Of a stretch of 64,000 bases of DNA, positions 10,337 through 18,984 are shown piece after piece. Below the pieces are notes generated by a model. That model was not told the DNA's origin, made no database searches, and was given only the letters and a program-made list of their open reading frames with translations. This stretch comes from Zygosaccharomyces rouxii. Its lineage: Eukaryota > Ascomycota > Saccharomycetes > Saccharomycetales > Saccharomycetaceae. The position numbers and the translations under genes were made by a program. The stretch lies in NCBI RefSeq assembly GCF_000026365.1, contig NC_012991.1:310001-374000 (forward strand), given 5' to 3'. Position 1 is the stretch's first letter; every line of letters begins with the position of its first letter.

Positions 10337-10569
10337 GAAAAAAAAAATAAACAATAATAGGAGTATAATTACAATGTACTACATAATTCAACTATGCATA
10401 GATGTTCATGAAAGAAGAGGTATGAAATAGAAAAAAAAATTAGTTATAACAGGACAAAAAATACTGTTGTAGCACAATACTGGTATCATTTAATCCAACT
10501 GAAAGATTCTTCCAAGCATAACATCTTGATGCATCATTATTTTTTAAAACAACCGATATTTAAATCGAA

Positions 10570-13500
10570 TCAGTTACGTTCTGCCCCAACATAAGCTTCC
10601 GATGGCCTCGTCTTTTCCGGCGTATTTTCTTTAAATTTCCCAGACTTACCGGTCCCTGAACGGTGTACACTAGGTGACAATACACCTGAAGCTAACAAAT
10701 AGGGACTAGCAAACCCATTGGAAGCCATAGTGGTACTGCCGTTAGACGATGGATTTGTCGTAGCAGACCCTGGTGCATCTTCTTCGTTATTATCCTTATT
10801 TCCTTGTTCCCTTTCCCAAAGCAATTGATCCTCATCTTCTTCGTTCATATACTGCTGCTCTCTCAACCTCGTTTCTTCACGCGCTTTTGAAAGCATCTCT
10901 TGAGCTTTATCCAATGAAACAGTCGTAGTGGTACAAGAACTTATAACTGGAACTGAGGTATCAATATCAATGGTTGTTTTAATCAAAGCAGCCATCCAAG
11001 CTCTCATATCATCCCTATTATCAACTGCGAAATAATGAACCCGAGGTTGAGTGAACGTTAACCCTTTTTTAGAACCAGGATGAGGCGGTATCAATTTGAA
11101 GCAAAAGCGACCTTTACCTGTACTTGCAGCATAGAGTGAAACCAATTTATCATCCTCTTTTGCCGGTACTACACAGTGTGCAGTAATATCGATTAATCCA
11201 CGTTCTCTAGTGTCGCTTGTGCTGGCAAAATAAGACAAACGAGTACCATGTAAGGTAAAAAATCTGGTTTTCCAAGTACCCATAGTACCACTTCCTTTTT
11301 TGCTCATCCAACCCGAACAGTCAGCATCCATAATGGCTTCTTCCACGGTGATATTTCTAATACCTTCCATGAATGCCGATGTTTGTCTCTTCTTGGACGA
11401 ACCCTTGCTATTCTTACCACGCATGGCGGTACCTTTGACAGCTTCGCTTACTGACCTCTTCTTTTTATCATCTTCTAAGACTACACCCTTCTGTTTGCTG
11501 TTTGGAGAAAAGGAAGCCTTGGCACTTGCAGATCTCCTCTTATCTTCTGTCTTTGCACTCTTTGGTTTTATTGGTGATATCGGACGGGCTACTACGGGTG
11601 TATTAACCGCTGACTGAGAATTACGAGGAAACTCTACAGGCGTTATTTGAGAACCATCATCGACAGCTTGCCTTGGAGGTACAGAAGTTCCGTAACCGCT
11701 GATACCTTTGCCCTTTGATGGGAAAACTCCCACAGAGGGATTCACAGGAGTTGAAGAACTATCATCATCTTCTTTGGCAGAAAAATATGAAAGCGGTACA
11801 GAATCTCTTCTTGAATCAAAATAGCCTGACGAAGCCGGACCAGAAGGACCTTGAGCTAAGGATGGATTCCTTGAATGGGTATTGTAGACACTAGAAGTCG
11901 GCCTACCAAGGGGTTCACCCGTATAGTTGGAAGTTTGTTCTTCTTCAACGTCTTCATAGCTAGGGTTTTTATGAGAAACCTTATTGAGTAGATCCATAAA
12001 CGAAGCGCCAGAAAGACTGTTCTTATGGGCACCTGTTGGAGACAACGCTGTCTTGCTGTTGTTATTGTTATTGTTATTGTTATTGTTGTTATTGTTGCTG
12101 TTGCCCGTTAAAGGTTTCCTATTTGAAAATGGATCTGAGTTACTCCAGAGATCCGCAGAACGTGGTGAGTTAACTGAGCCTGAAGTATCCACAGCCAATC
12201 CAAGTCCCATCCTACTGTTACCGTTGGGTAACGATCTCTCTTGTGGAGAGATATGCTGTTCACCTGGAAATGAAAACTTGGGACCAGCTGTAAAGATATC
12301 TCCTTGTCCATCCAATGTACTAGGACTTTCATTAAAAGAGTCTGGCACTGCGTTCAAGTCCTCTTGTGCTGCATTTAACGAATCCGTTCCTTTATTGTTC
12401 GAATTGCTGTAGTTACTTTCGACACTAGATGCATTCTTTTCAAATATGGTTGGTGGTGAGTAACCTACACCAGAATGTGCAACAGTCATATTACCGATAG
12501 GTGATTTAGGTGGCGCCACAGGGCTTGGATAAGATGGGGGTTTCGGAGCCCTTCTTGGTGATGTGAACAGCTGTGAAGTTACAATATCTGTTTCACCCAT
12601 TGGAGAAGAGGGTATTGCACTATTAAACTCATTTCCAAAAGATGTAGGCTTATGTTTAGGTAACCTAACGTCGTCATTTTGATGCTCTTCAAACGTATTC
12701 TGAATATCATCTAGCGATTGGGAAGCCTTTTTAACGTGGCCCCTGTATGTCGGTCCTCCATTAAAGAATACTGGGGGTGTTAAACCCTTCGTTTTATCGT
12801 TGGCGTTGTTAGTATCAGCAGTTGAAGCAGGAGTGGCAGCAGCCGAATTAGTACCAGCGATCATAGATTTAGGGCGTGGTTGCTTCGTGCCAGATCTGTT
12901 GGGTATATTCACTTGCTCCCTAAGAGCCTCGATCTCTTTGTAAATTTCAAACCGGGTACCAAAAGAACTAATCTCAAGTTCTTTCAAATGAGCTAATTCT
13001 AACTCTAATAGGATCGCTCCTGAAATTCTATGTTGTTGAAACCTCGTAGCCGACTGGACGTCAAATCCTTGAGAGATAAAATACGCTGTCACCTGTTGAG
13101 GTGTCCAACTTCCTGCCCTCGCGGGATCTAGTTCTGCAGTTTCAATACCATTAATAGAACTGGTAACCACACTCGTATCCTTAGACATAGATTTCGGTAA
13201 TCCAGAAGAGTTTGGAACTCTCCCAAAATCCAAGTGTTTGGTGGTAAACATCATGGCATCGCGCTTCCCATTCATCTCTGGCGTTGGCATACTCTGATCT
13301 TCCAAAGAACTATTTTTCAACTCTTCTAAAGCTTTATCTATGTCACTCATAGTGCTTTTGACAGATATTTGCCTATCTACCGGCTTCCGCTTCTGTTCAA
13401 CCGTTATTGGCGCTGCTGTTTCTATTACCTGAGGAGTTGAAAGTTCACTGGTTGATCCATTTACCGATAGATTAGAGTTCCCCTTGCCAGCAGATCCCAC

Positions 13501-13839
13501 TCTCCTGTTAGATTTAGCCCTTATGATACCTGGTCTCGCATTAAATGTCATTTCTTGTGTAAATATCACTGGAAAAAGTCCTTCTTCGTTGGTTCTCAAA
13601 TTTCTACCGTAATACCACCCATCGTTGTATTCTTCATCGTCCGTAATCACCTGTATTTTATCTCCGGGTTTCATATCTAGTTCATCTTGCATTCTCTTGG
13701 TATATTCATTAATTACAATGTATACTGAATTACGCTTAACGGAGCCAGTACTGAAAGCGCTAACGGGTCCATCGTTGGACGAAGCAACACCTGCAGTATC
13801 CAGCCTTGCCAGCGATGGTTGCATCCTCTTGAAACTCAT
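10570..13839 (-). CDS. BOI2: Boi1/Boi2 polarity scaffold (SH3-SAM-PH)
   Basis: The 1089-residue protein shows the full Boi layout: SH3 at about residues 38-97 (with GWYYGRNLRTNEEGLFP), SAM at about 240-306 (WTPQQVTAYFISQGF), a proline-rich segment (RRAPKPPSYPSPVAPPKSP) that can bind Bem1, and a PH domain at about 837-958 (GWMSKKGSGTMGTWKTRFF). The Boi proteins act with Cdc42, Bem1 and Rho3 at growing bud membranes and stimulate exocytosis. It is the single pre-duplication counterpart of the BOI1/BOI2 pair, sitting between CDC27 (YBL084C) and SLX8 (YER116C) neighbours. A run of Asn residues at about 580-593, from an AAT/AAC repeat at 12058-12100, is likely to vary in length. Confidence 0.96.
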   Translation of the reverse strand: MSFKRMQPSLARLDTAGVASSNDGPVSAFSTGSVKRNSVYIVINEYTKRMQDELDMKPGDKIQVITDDEEYNDGWYYGRNLRTNEEGLFPVIFTQEMTFNARPGIIRAKSNRRVGSAGKGNSNLSVNGSTSELSTPQVIETAAPITVEQKRKPVDRQISVKSTMSDIDKALEELKNSSLEDQSMPTPEMNGKRDAMMFTTKHLDFGRVPNSSGLPKSMSKDTSVVTSSINGIETAELDPARAGSWTPQQVTAYFISQGFDVQSATRFQQHRISGAILLELELAHLKELEISSFGTRFEIYKEIEALREQVNIPNRSGTKQPRPKSMIAGTNSAAATPASTADTNNANDKTKGLTPPVFFNGGPTYRGHVKKASQSLDDIQNTFEEHQNDDVRLPKHKPTSFGNEFNSAIPSSPMGETDIVTSQLFTSPRRAPKPPSYPSPVAPPKSPIGNMTVAHSGVGYSPPTIFEKNASSVESNYSNSNNKGTDSLNAAQEDLNAVPDSFNESPSTLDGQGDIFTAGPKFSFPGEQHISPQERSLPNGNSRMGLGLAVDTSGSVNSPRSADLWSNSDPFSNRKPLTGNSNNNNNNNNNNNNNSKTALSPTGAHKNSLSGASFMDLLNKVSHKNPSYEDVEEEQTSNYTGEPLGRPTSSVYNTHSRNPSLAQGPSGPASSGYFDSRRDSVPLSYFSAKEDDDSSSTPVNPSVGVFPSKGKGISGYGTSVPPRQAVDDGSQITPVEFPRNSQSAVNTPVVARPISPIKPKSAKTEDKRRSASAKASFSPNSKQKGVVLEDDKKKRSVSEAVKGTAMRGKNSKGSSKKRQTSAFMEGIRNITVEEAIMDADCSGWMSKKGSGTMGTWKTRFFTLHGTRLSYFASTSDTRERGLIDITAHCVVPAKEDDKLVSLYAASTGKGRFCFKLIPPHPGSKKGLTFTQPRVHYFAVDNRDDMRAWMAALIKTTIDIDTSVPVISSCTTTTVSLDKAQEMLSKAREETRLREQQYMNEEDEDQLLWEREQGNKDNNEEDAPGSATTNPSSNGSTTMASNGFASPYLLASGVLSPSVHRSGTGKSGKFKENTPEKTRPSEAYVGAERN

Positions 13840-14232
13840 CTCCTCTGTATTTTTTTACCAAATAACGATGAGAGTGAAGGTATAGAATATTTGATAGTCA
13901 GCCACTAACAAATGCTTACTAAATAAGCGACTTCTCTCTAATCGTAACCTGGAGAAAACAGTCCTGTAGGTATTCTAACAAACCGTTTTTATCCTGCAAT
14001 ACTCAGATAGCTTGTCAAAAGTGAACTCACGATACTTTTAGCTCTATCTTGACTCCCTTGTTATGAGACATTCCCCAATTGATTCGACTCACTTTTTTTT
14101 TCGTTCTTCAACTCATCACCAAAATCATGCATCAGCTACAATTCACGTGATTTCTGCACCACGTGATATTCACGTGATATGGTTGAGGATAATATAGTAC
14201 TACATAGCGATTAGCATACCTTTAGTACACTA
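13840..14232. other. BOI upstream region
   Basis: This 393-bp stretch lies between the BOI start and the stop of the next minus-strand gene, so it should hold the BOI promoter. It contains a T8 tract near 14093-14101 and three CACGTG boxes at 14144-14176. No ORF of interest is present. Confidence 0.55.
14143..14177. promoter_or_regulatory. Cluster of three CACGTG E-boxes
   Basis: CACGTG occurs at 14144-14149, 14160-14165 and 14171-14176. The outer two are full TCACGTGA palindromes, the form preferred by Cbf1. They lie about 300-335 bp upstream of the BOI start. Cbf1, Pho4 or Tye7 are candidate binders; the motif alone does not separate them. Confidence 0.55.
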
Positions 14233-15033
14233 TTATGACATTAGTTTACGTTCAATATAGCCAGCTAGCAACGTCTTGCAGTCCTGAAGGATGAACTGGC
14301 AAATAGTATCGGATACCTGTGCAAACAAAGGATCATTCTGTTGATTGTATCCATCCCGTCGGCACAATTCCTGGTACAGCGTTGTAATTAGCTGTTTATA
14401 GTGAGGAAATTTCGTATAGTTCTCCCTCTGTGCAGGTTCCTCTTCTCCATGCCAGTCTGGTGTAGATCTAGTGCTCTTTGTTGAAAATAGTGGTGGTCTA
14501 TGCTGTTTAGATGGACCAAAAGCGTTACTAAACCAGTACGGATCGATACTGAGCCTTCTAAAATGCCTCTCTATCCTGCTCGGAGTCCCCGACGGGTCTC
14601 TAGTTTCTGCAGTACTATCAGATTGATTCGATCGCGGGCTTCCAATACTAGATGTCTCTATGATTCTTTGCAAGGACTTTATGACATTGAGACAACTGTC
14701 GTCAGACGATTTATCAGACCTCAGCAGCTGTACCAGTTCTGAAATAACATCGCATTTAATTGGTACGTCTAGTATAGGGAAACCGGCGACATCCTCAGCA
14801 TACAAATCAATTTCCCATGCTCTTTTATTCATCGCAATGCATTTAGTAATCAATACATGGTCCTTTTCAAAACTTTCCACAATTCTTCCCAACGCATTGA
14901 TACTGTTTCCGTGCCTGCTGGATGACGTATTGCTAGTGTCATCGAAAGGTTCAATATTTACATCGGAAAGAAAGGTCAACCTGTCGATATCGTCAATATG
15001 GGAAACCAAACCTAATTCTAACCGTCGTGACAT
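14233..15033 (-). CDS. Unidentified 266-aa protein (possible SPR6 position)
   Basis: I do not recognise this 266-residue protein. It has no signal peptide or membrane segment. A Ser-rich middle (about residues 130-180) separates an N-terminal half with alternating charged and hydrophobic stretches from a C-terminal part that looks helical (LYQELCRR, ICQFILQDCKTLLAGYIERK). It is the long ORF on this stretch; the opposite-strand ORFs are shorter and Ser/Leu-rich shadows. By position between BOI and SLX8 and by strand it could correspond to S. cerevisiae SPR6 (YER115C, a sporulation-expressed protein of unknown function), but the 16699-17157 ORF is a rival for that place. The 219 bp to the next plus-strand ATG at 15253 would serve as a divergent promoter. 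Confidence 0.7.
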   Translation of the reverse strand: MSRRLELGLVSHIDDIDRLTFLSDVNIEPFDDTSNTSSSRHGNSINALGRIVESFEKDHVLITKCIAMNKRAWEIDLYAEDVAGFPILDVPIKCDVISELVQLLRSDKSSDDSCLNVIKSLQRIIETSSIGSPRSNQSDSTAETRDPSGTPSRIERHFRRLSIDPYWFSNAFGPSKQHRPPLFSTKSTRSTPDWHGEEEPAQRENYTKFPHYKQLITTLYQELCRRDGYNQQNDPLFAQVSDTICQFILQDCKTLLAGYIERKLMS

Positions 15034-15252
15034 GATTGCTGAACAAGTTGCGGAAGGCTTTCACTCATCTTGCTCCAACCGCAATGACTATTTGCAGCCT
15101 ATCCTTTTGCCTCGCTTGTTTGTTCACTTCTTTGCTATGTGAATAAAGGCGCTTCTTGCATTGTAAAATACGCAATATTGTACATATATTCTTCCACTGA
15201 GCAAGTGTCCATAACTGCCGGTAGCCTCATCAGTAAAATTAGTGGACCGTCG

Positions 15253-16638
15253 ATGCCTTTGTTAAGCAGTAAGAACAAGTCACAGAGGCCCAAGTTTCTT
15301 CTATATCTAAAGATTGATGAATTAATTAATATACCCCAGTCATCTGGGTACTGTTATGTGAAGTGGAATCTAAAGGATGGTACAGGTACTTCCAACCATA
15401 GGTTGAGAAGTAGTGGTGAAGATGAGAATAACATGATAGGACACCAGAACCACGGAGTGACACCTAGAGTTGCCGTGGAGCACCATAGGGTTCGATGGAA
15501 TTATCAGTTGAAGAAACCAATCGAAGTGAAGTTGCAAGTGGATAAGACTAGAAATTTAGAGGCTAAAAGATTAGTATTGGACATATATTTCGAGCTTTTA
15601 GAGAATGGCAATGAGAGTAACAATGACGGTTCAGCCCAAAAGACTAAGAGAACAAGCCTTGACATTCCCAACGCTGTAAAGAGTCCCAACAACGTATATT
15701 CACCAAAAGTATCGAACAGATCACAGTTAGGTAGTGTGATTCTTAACATTGCAGAATATGTCAGGGAGGATGAACAGCCGATTACCAATAGATTTCTATT
15801 GAAGAAATCGAAAGTTAATTCTATTATCAATTTGACGCTTCAAATGAAATTGACGAGAGGTTCCTATGACGATTTTCTTATTTCAAAGGCTTCAAGTAGT
15901 CAACCAGCCGGAGGAGTTCGCTTGGGGATTGATGATATTTTAGATGATGCTTCAGAAAAATCTAGCCCAGCTTCATCAACCTTCCAAGGTTCTACGAGTG
16001 GCGGCGGTTCGCCGCGTTCTAACCATCATACTCGCTCATTACGGAGTTCCTTACGTTTTGGTAGTGGAAATCATACTAATAATTCCAATGGCGGCTCTGG
16101 TAATAAGGCTCAATCATATATGGGGATGGGTTCGCCTTCATCTCCTGGTAATACAACATCCTCTTCAATGAATCCGCTTGTGGAACATCTTTATCAAAAA
16201 ACCTTTCAATTACCGTGGGATCCAAGGCCTGGTGAATTCACCCCCAAGGAATGCGTGGAAGATATTTTACAAGGCGGTAACGGTTGGGCAAGGAATGAAA
16301 AGGGTATAAACCTAATTGATATTCAAGCATTGAAACTAATTGAGATGGAAGTTGAATATCAGGATAATCAAAGATACGGTGCTAATGAAAAAATGAATGC
16401 TACGAAGAGAATGGAACTGAATACAAGCGCAGACGAATACAATTCAATGGATAAGAGAGAATTTTTGGAAAAAATGCACAGTTGGAGTCACACATCACAA
16501 AATCAAAAGAGGATGATTAACAACGAGAATAGCAGAGGTAATGCACTCACTGAAGGTGGTGCGGGACAATCAGAACCTATTAACGCAGATCGCATTAGGG
16601 ACGCTAGAACCTGGACAATCAATAGTATTCTTGCGTAA
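15253..16638 (+). CDS. YBL086C-type protein with N-terminal C2 (NT-C2) domain
   Basis: The product (461 residues from this ATG) resembles S. cerevisiae YBL086C, which has a similar length. Residues about 8-210 form an NT-C2 domain of the EEIG1/EHBP1 class, beginning with KFLLYLKIDELINIPQSSGY and including the strand PITNRFLLKKSK. The rest is a Ser/Gly/Asn-rich linker and a conserved C-terminal helical part (FTPKECVEDILQGG, RDARTWTINSILA). Function is not established; yeast work places it at the cell periphery. The reading frame is open back to an ATG at 15139, but those 38 residues look unlike coding sequence and MPLLSSKNKSQRPKFLL matches a typical start of this family. Confidence 0.88.
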   Translation: MPLLSSKNKSQRPKFLLYLKIDELINIPQSSGYCYVKWNLKDGTGTSNHRLRSSGEDENNMIGHQNHGVTPRVAVEHHRVRWNYQLKKPIEVKLQVDKTRNLEAKRLVLDIYFELLENGNESNNDGSAQKTKRTSLDIPNAVKSPNNVYSPKVSNRSQLGSVILNIAEYVREDEQPITNRFLLKKSKVNSIINLTLQMKLTRGSYDDFLISKASSSQPAGGVRLGIDDILDDASEKSSPASSTFQGSTSGGGSPRSNHHTRSLRSSLRFGSGNHTNNSNGGSGNKAQSYMGMGSPSSPGNTTSSSMNPLVEHLYQKTFQLPWDPRPGEFTPKECVEDILQGGNGWARNEKGINLIDIQALKLIEMEVEYQDNQRYGANEKMNATKRMELNTSADEYNSMDKREFLEKMHSWSHTSQNQKRMINNENSRGNALTEGGAGQSEPINADRIRDARTWTINSILA

Positions 16639-16698
16639 CTTATATGCGAATGCAATTATGTATGTATGTACTTATATATTTATTTATAATTTTACATT

Positions 16699-17157
16699 TT
16701 AATTGGATTTACACATGACAAACAAGGAATCTGTCCTTAGCAGGCTCACCAGTGGGCTTGGACATAATGTAAAAGTCTGACAGGGGCAACGGCAACTAGA
16801 TTTAATGAAAATACCATGTGTTAAACCTCTTAGAGGGCACCTAGTTGGTCTAGCATCTCTTATACCTGCAAGAGATCCAAATCGGACCAGACGACATCCC
16901 GAAATATAGATGGGGTCCAGCCCCATTGGCCTCTTACGCTTTTTCTGTCGTTGTTGGAATTTCAAAATGTGTGTCTTCTTTTGATAATTTACCCTGGGTA
17001 AAGGTTGTCTCCTAACAGCTAGCTGTGGCATATAACATTGATTAATCAAGTTTGCAGGCCAATTCAACTGCAATGGATAGTGTTGATCGCTACCACCTGG
17101 GAAAAATTCGAAATCTAGGGCCAAATACGGGAGCGGTGAATACAAGTCAAAGTTCAT
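16699..17157 (-). CDS. Doubtful 152-aa ORF with cysteine-rich tail
   Basis: I do not recognise this product. Its first 30 residues are acidic and aromatic (DLYSPLPYLALDFEFFPGG), a basic patch follows (KKTHILKFQQRQKKRKR), and the tail carries several cysteines (SSCRCPCQTFTLC). Chance ORFs of this size are uncommon in sequence of this composition, and it lies on the same strand as SLX8, where S. cerevisiae has SPR6 (191 residues) in the interval BOI2-SLX8. Against it: no recognised domain and no visible family match. If it is not a gene, the interval 16639-17332 is empty apart from the two convergent 3' ends. Confidence 0.4.
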   Translation of the reverse strand: MNFDLYSPLPYLALDFEFFPGGSDQHYPLQLNWPANLINQCYMPQLAVRRQPLPRVNYQKKTHILKFQQRQKKRKRPMGLDPIYISGCRLVRFGSLAGIRDARPTRCPLRGLTHGIFIKSSCRCPCQTFTLCPSPLVSLLRTDSLFVMCKSN

Positions 17158-17332
17158 CTAGCAATTCTCCTAAAAATATGCGTTCTTTGCCCCCTTCCCC
17201 CTTCCTTCTTAATTCCTTGTCTAATTCAACATCCTTTTTCCATAACCGGTTCCAACTGCCGCCTTTCGTAGACTTTATTTCTGTGTAACGGTCAAGACAC
17301 AAACTCCTATATCATTCAAAATAATTTTTTCC

Positions 17333-17884
17333 TCAACTCTTTTTAACCCTGAGTTTCCTGAGAACTACCAATCTGATATCCTTTAGTTTAACTTCACTTC
17401 TGCAAAGTGCACAATTACCACTTTTACGATGTGTCCTTGAACTATTAACCATCTGGAAAAGGCAAGCAACGCAAAAGATGTGACCACAAGGTGTCATAAC
17501 TGCAGTATCAGGAGGTTCAAAGCAAATGGGGCAGTGATATTCTCTAACGGCTTTATTTGCAGGTGGTTTTGGTGGATTTTCTTGCTCATTCTCTTCCCGT
17601 GGCACATCCTTCACCTGTTGTTCAGCGGCTTCATCCTCCAAGTCTATTGTCTCTGTTGTTTTCCCCCTGCTACCTTCTTCTTGTGTCTCATCATCAACTT
17701 CATTAAGTACTCTCATTAAATCAACTTCTTCACTGGGGGCATCCTCACAGGCGTCTCTCTCACCTACCACTTCAAATGAGACATCTGTCTCACTTTCACT
17801 TTCACTACGGGAATCTCTACTAAGTCTTCTTCTCTTGTTGGGCTCCTCATCAGCTGTATCCTCCTCACTCGATAATCTATTCAT
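17333..17884 (-). CDS. SLX8: Slx8, RING E3 of the SUMO-targeted ubiquitin ligase
   Basis: The 183-residue protein has a C3HC4 RING finger at the C-terminus: C118, C121, C133, H135, C138, C141, C158 and C161. The N-terminal 110 residues are acidic and Ser-rich with hydrophobic patches (DVSFEVVGE, EVDLMRVLNEV) that could act as SUMO-interacting motifs. In yeast, Slx8 works with Slx5 to ubiquitinate SUMO-modified proteins in the nucleus and is needed without Sgs1. The position next to RPL23 matches YER116C. It is shorter than the 274-residue S. cerevisiae protein, with the shortening in the disordered N-terminus. Confidence 0.9.
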   Translation of the reverse strand: MNRLSSEEDTADEEPNKRRRLSRDSRSESESETDVSFEVVGERDACEDAPSEEVDLMRVLNEVDDETQEEGSRGKTTETIDLEDEAAEQQVKDVPREENEQENPPKPPANKAVREYHCPICFEPPDTAVMTPCGHIFCVACLFQMVNSSRTHRKSGNCALCRSEVKLKDIRLVVLRKLRVKKS

Positions 17885-18009
17885 GACAGCTTCGCAATCT
17901 TATGATGGTCTGAATACATGCTTGTAAGTATACAGCTTCAAATACCTTTTATATATATGTATTATTGATATGTTCAAGATTATTAGCCTAGGTATTTTGA
18001 TCGTGAGGA

Positions 18010-18018
18010 AACCCTAAC
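18010..18018. promoter_or_regulatory. AACCCTAAC Tbf1-type site in the RPL23 promoter
   Basis: The motif is identical to the tandem copies between SWI4 and LSM4. Tbf1 is a known regulator of ribosomal protein genes in several yeasts outside the post-duplication clade, so presence beside a Rap1 site is of interest. Distance to the RPL23 ATG is about 360 bp. Confidence 0.5.
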
Positions 18019-18096
18019 GGACAGAGATAGGGCACAGAGATCACACGATTATCACATGCGTCTCGTTTTCAAATGACGAGTGACTGTTTGGGTACT

Positions 18097-18109
18097 ACAT
18101 CCGTACATC
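18097..18109 (+). promoter_or_regulatory. Rap1 site (RPG box) upstream of RPL23
   Basis: ACATCCGTACATC matches the classical RPG/Rap1 consensus of ribosomal protein gene promoters. It lies about 270 bp upstream of the RPL23 ATG, a usual distance. Recruitment of Fhl1/Ifh1 at such sites is established in S. cerevisiae. Confidence 0.75.
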
Positions 18110-18378
18110 CAAAGATGTCCGTCTTTTTTTTAAGTGAAAAGTTTCAGAAAATTGACAAAATATTCAATTGACGCAAATTTTCTAGAGGGACGCAGAATCA
18201 CCGCGATGGCCCATCGCATCGACGACAGCACACACGCAGTGCGGGCATGGCACACCAATGGCAGAGTAGTAACAGTAGTAGTTGGCGATGATAGTACTGA
18301 TTAGATACTTCATTTTAAAGGTTTAGTACGTGAAAGTTCCTTGACTGAGTCTATCGAGACCATTAAAATAAGCAAATA

Positions 18379-18789
18379 ATGTCCAGCGGTGCTCAAGGTA
18401 CAAAGTTCAGAATCTCTCTAGGTTTGCCAGTCGGCGCCGTCTTGAACTGTGCTGACAACACTGGTGCTAGAAACCTTTATGTTGTGGCTGTTAAAGGTTC
18501 TGGTACCCGTTTGAACAGATTGCCAGCTGCCTCCCTAGGTGACATGGTTATGGCAACCGTTAAGAAAGGTAAGCCAGAATTGAGAAAGAAAATTATGCCA
18601 GCTATTGTGGTCCGTCAAGCTAAGCCATGGAGAAGAAAGGACGGTGTCTTCTTGTACTTCGAAGACAATGCCGGTGTTATCGCCAATCCAAAGGGTGAAA
18701 TGAAAGGTTCTGCTATTACTGGTCCTGTTGGTAAAGAATGTGCTGATTTGTGGCCTCGTGTGGCTTCCAACTCAGGTGTTGTTGTTTAA
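18379..18789 (+). CDS. RPL23: Ribosomal protein uL14 (Rpl23)
   Basis: The 136-residue product matches uL14 over its whole length, with the hallmark segments [21 protein letters not shown] and [21 protein letters not shown]. uL14 belongs to the 60S subunit at the subunit interface, near the GTPase factor site. Codon use is strongly biased to preferred yeast codons, as expected for high expression. S. cerevisiae RPL23A/B are split by an intron after about 14 codons; here the frame runs through without a break and no GTATGT occurs at that point, so the gene is intronless in the coding region. It is the single copy standing for YBL087C and YER117W. Confidence 0.98.
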   Translation: MSSGAQGTKFRISLGLPVGAVLNCADNTGARNLYVVAVKGSGTRLNRLPAASLGDMVMATVKKGKPELRKKIMPAIVVRQAKPWRRKDGVFLYFEDNAGVIANPKGEMKGSAITGPVGKECADLWPRVASNSGVVV

Positions 18790-18984
18790 ATTCCAATAGT
18801 ATCAATTATCAGAGAAAACTATATATTAGAGAGAGGAATTTAATTGTTTTTTTAATATCATTACGGAGCTTCCAATTTTTTTTTCATATGTATAGTTATT
18901 ACTACTAGAATCTCTTTTCATCATGAATAGTCTTTAAAAAAACTTGAATTAAGTATATTCTCAACCTCGAACAGTAGCGATCCC

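Larger units (their letters stand above)
17885..18378. other. Divergent SLX8/RPL23 promoter region
   Basis: The 494-bp region carries an AACCCTAAC motif (18010-18018), a Rap1-type site (18097-18109), T-rich stretches near 18124-18132, and a CA/GC-rich segment near 18220-18260. It holds no ORF I would call. The Rap1 and Tbf1 sites most probably serve RPL23. Confidence 0.6.

Noticed and set aside
11984..12412. 142-codon ORF antisense to BOI with a poly-Leu run
   Set aside because: Antisense reading of the Asn-codon repeat of BOI.
14143..14230. Centromere CDEI-like TCACGTGA
   Set aside because: There is no adjacent 80-160 bp AT-rich CDEII or CDEIII-type TTCCGAA element; the boxes look like promoter E-boxes.
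14660..15142. 160-codon plus-strand ORF opposite the unidentified 266-aa gene
   Set aside because: It is antisense to the longer ORF, Ser/Leu/Ile-rich, and looks like a shadow.
15139..15252. 38-residue N-terminal extension of the YBL086C-type protein
   Set aside because: The extension has no family similarity and the internal start gives a conserved N-terminus; it would also shrink the divergent promoter.
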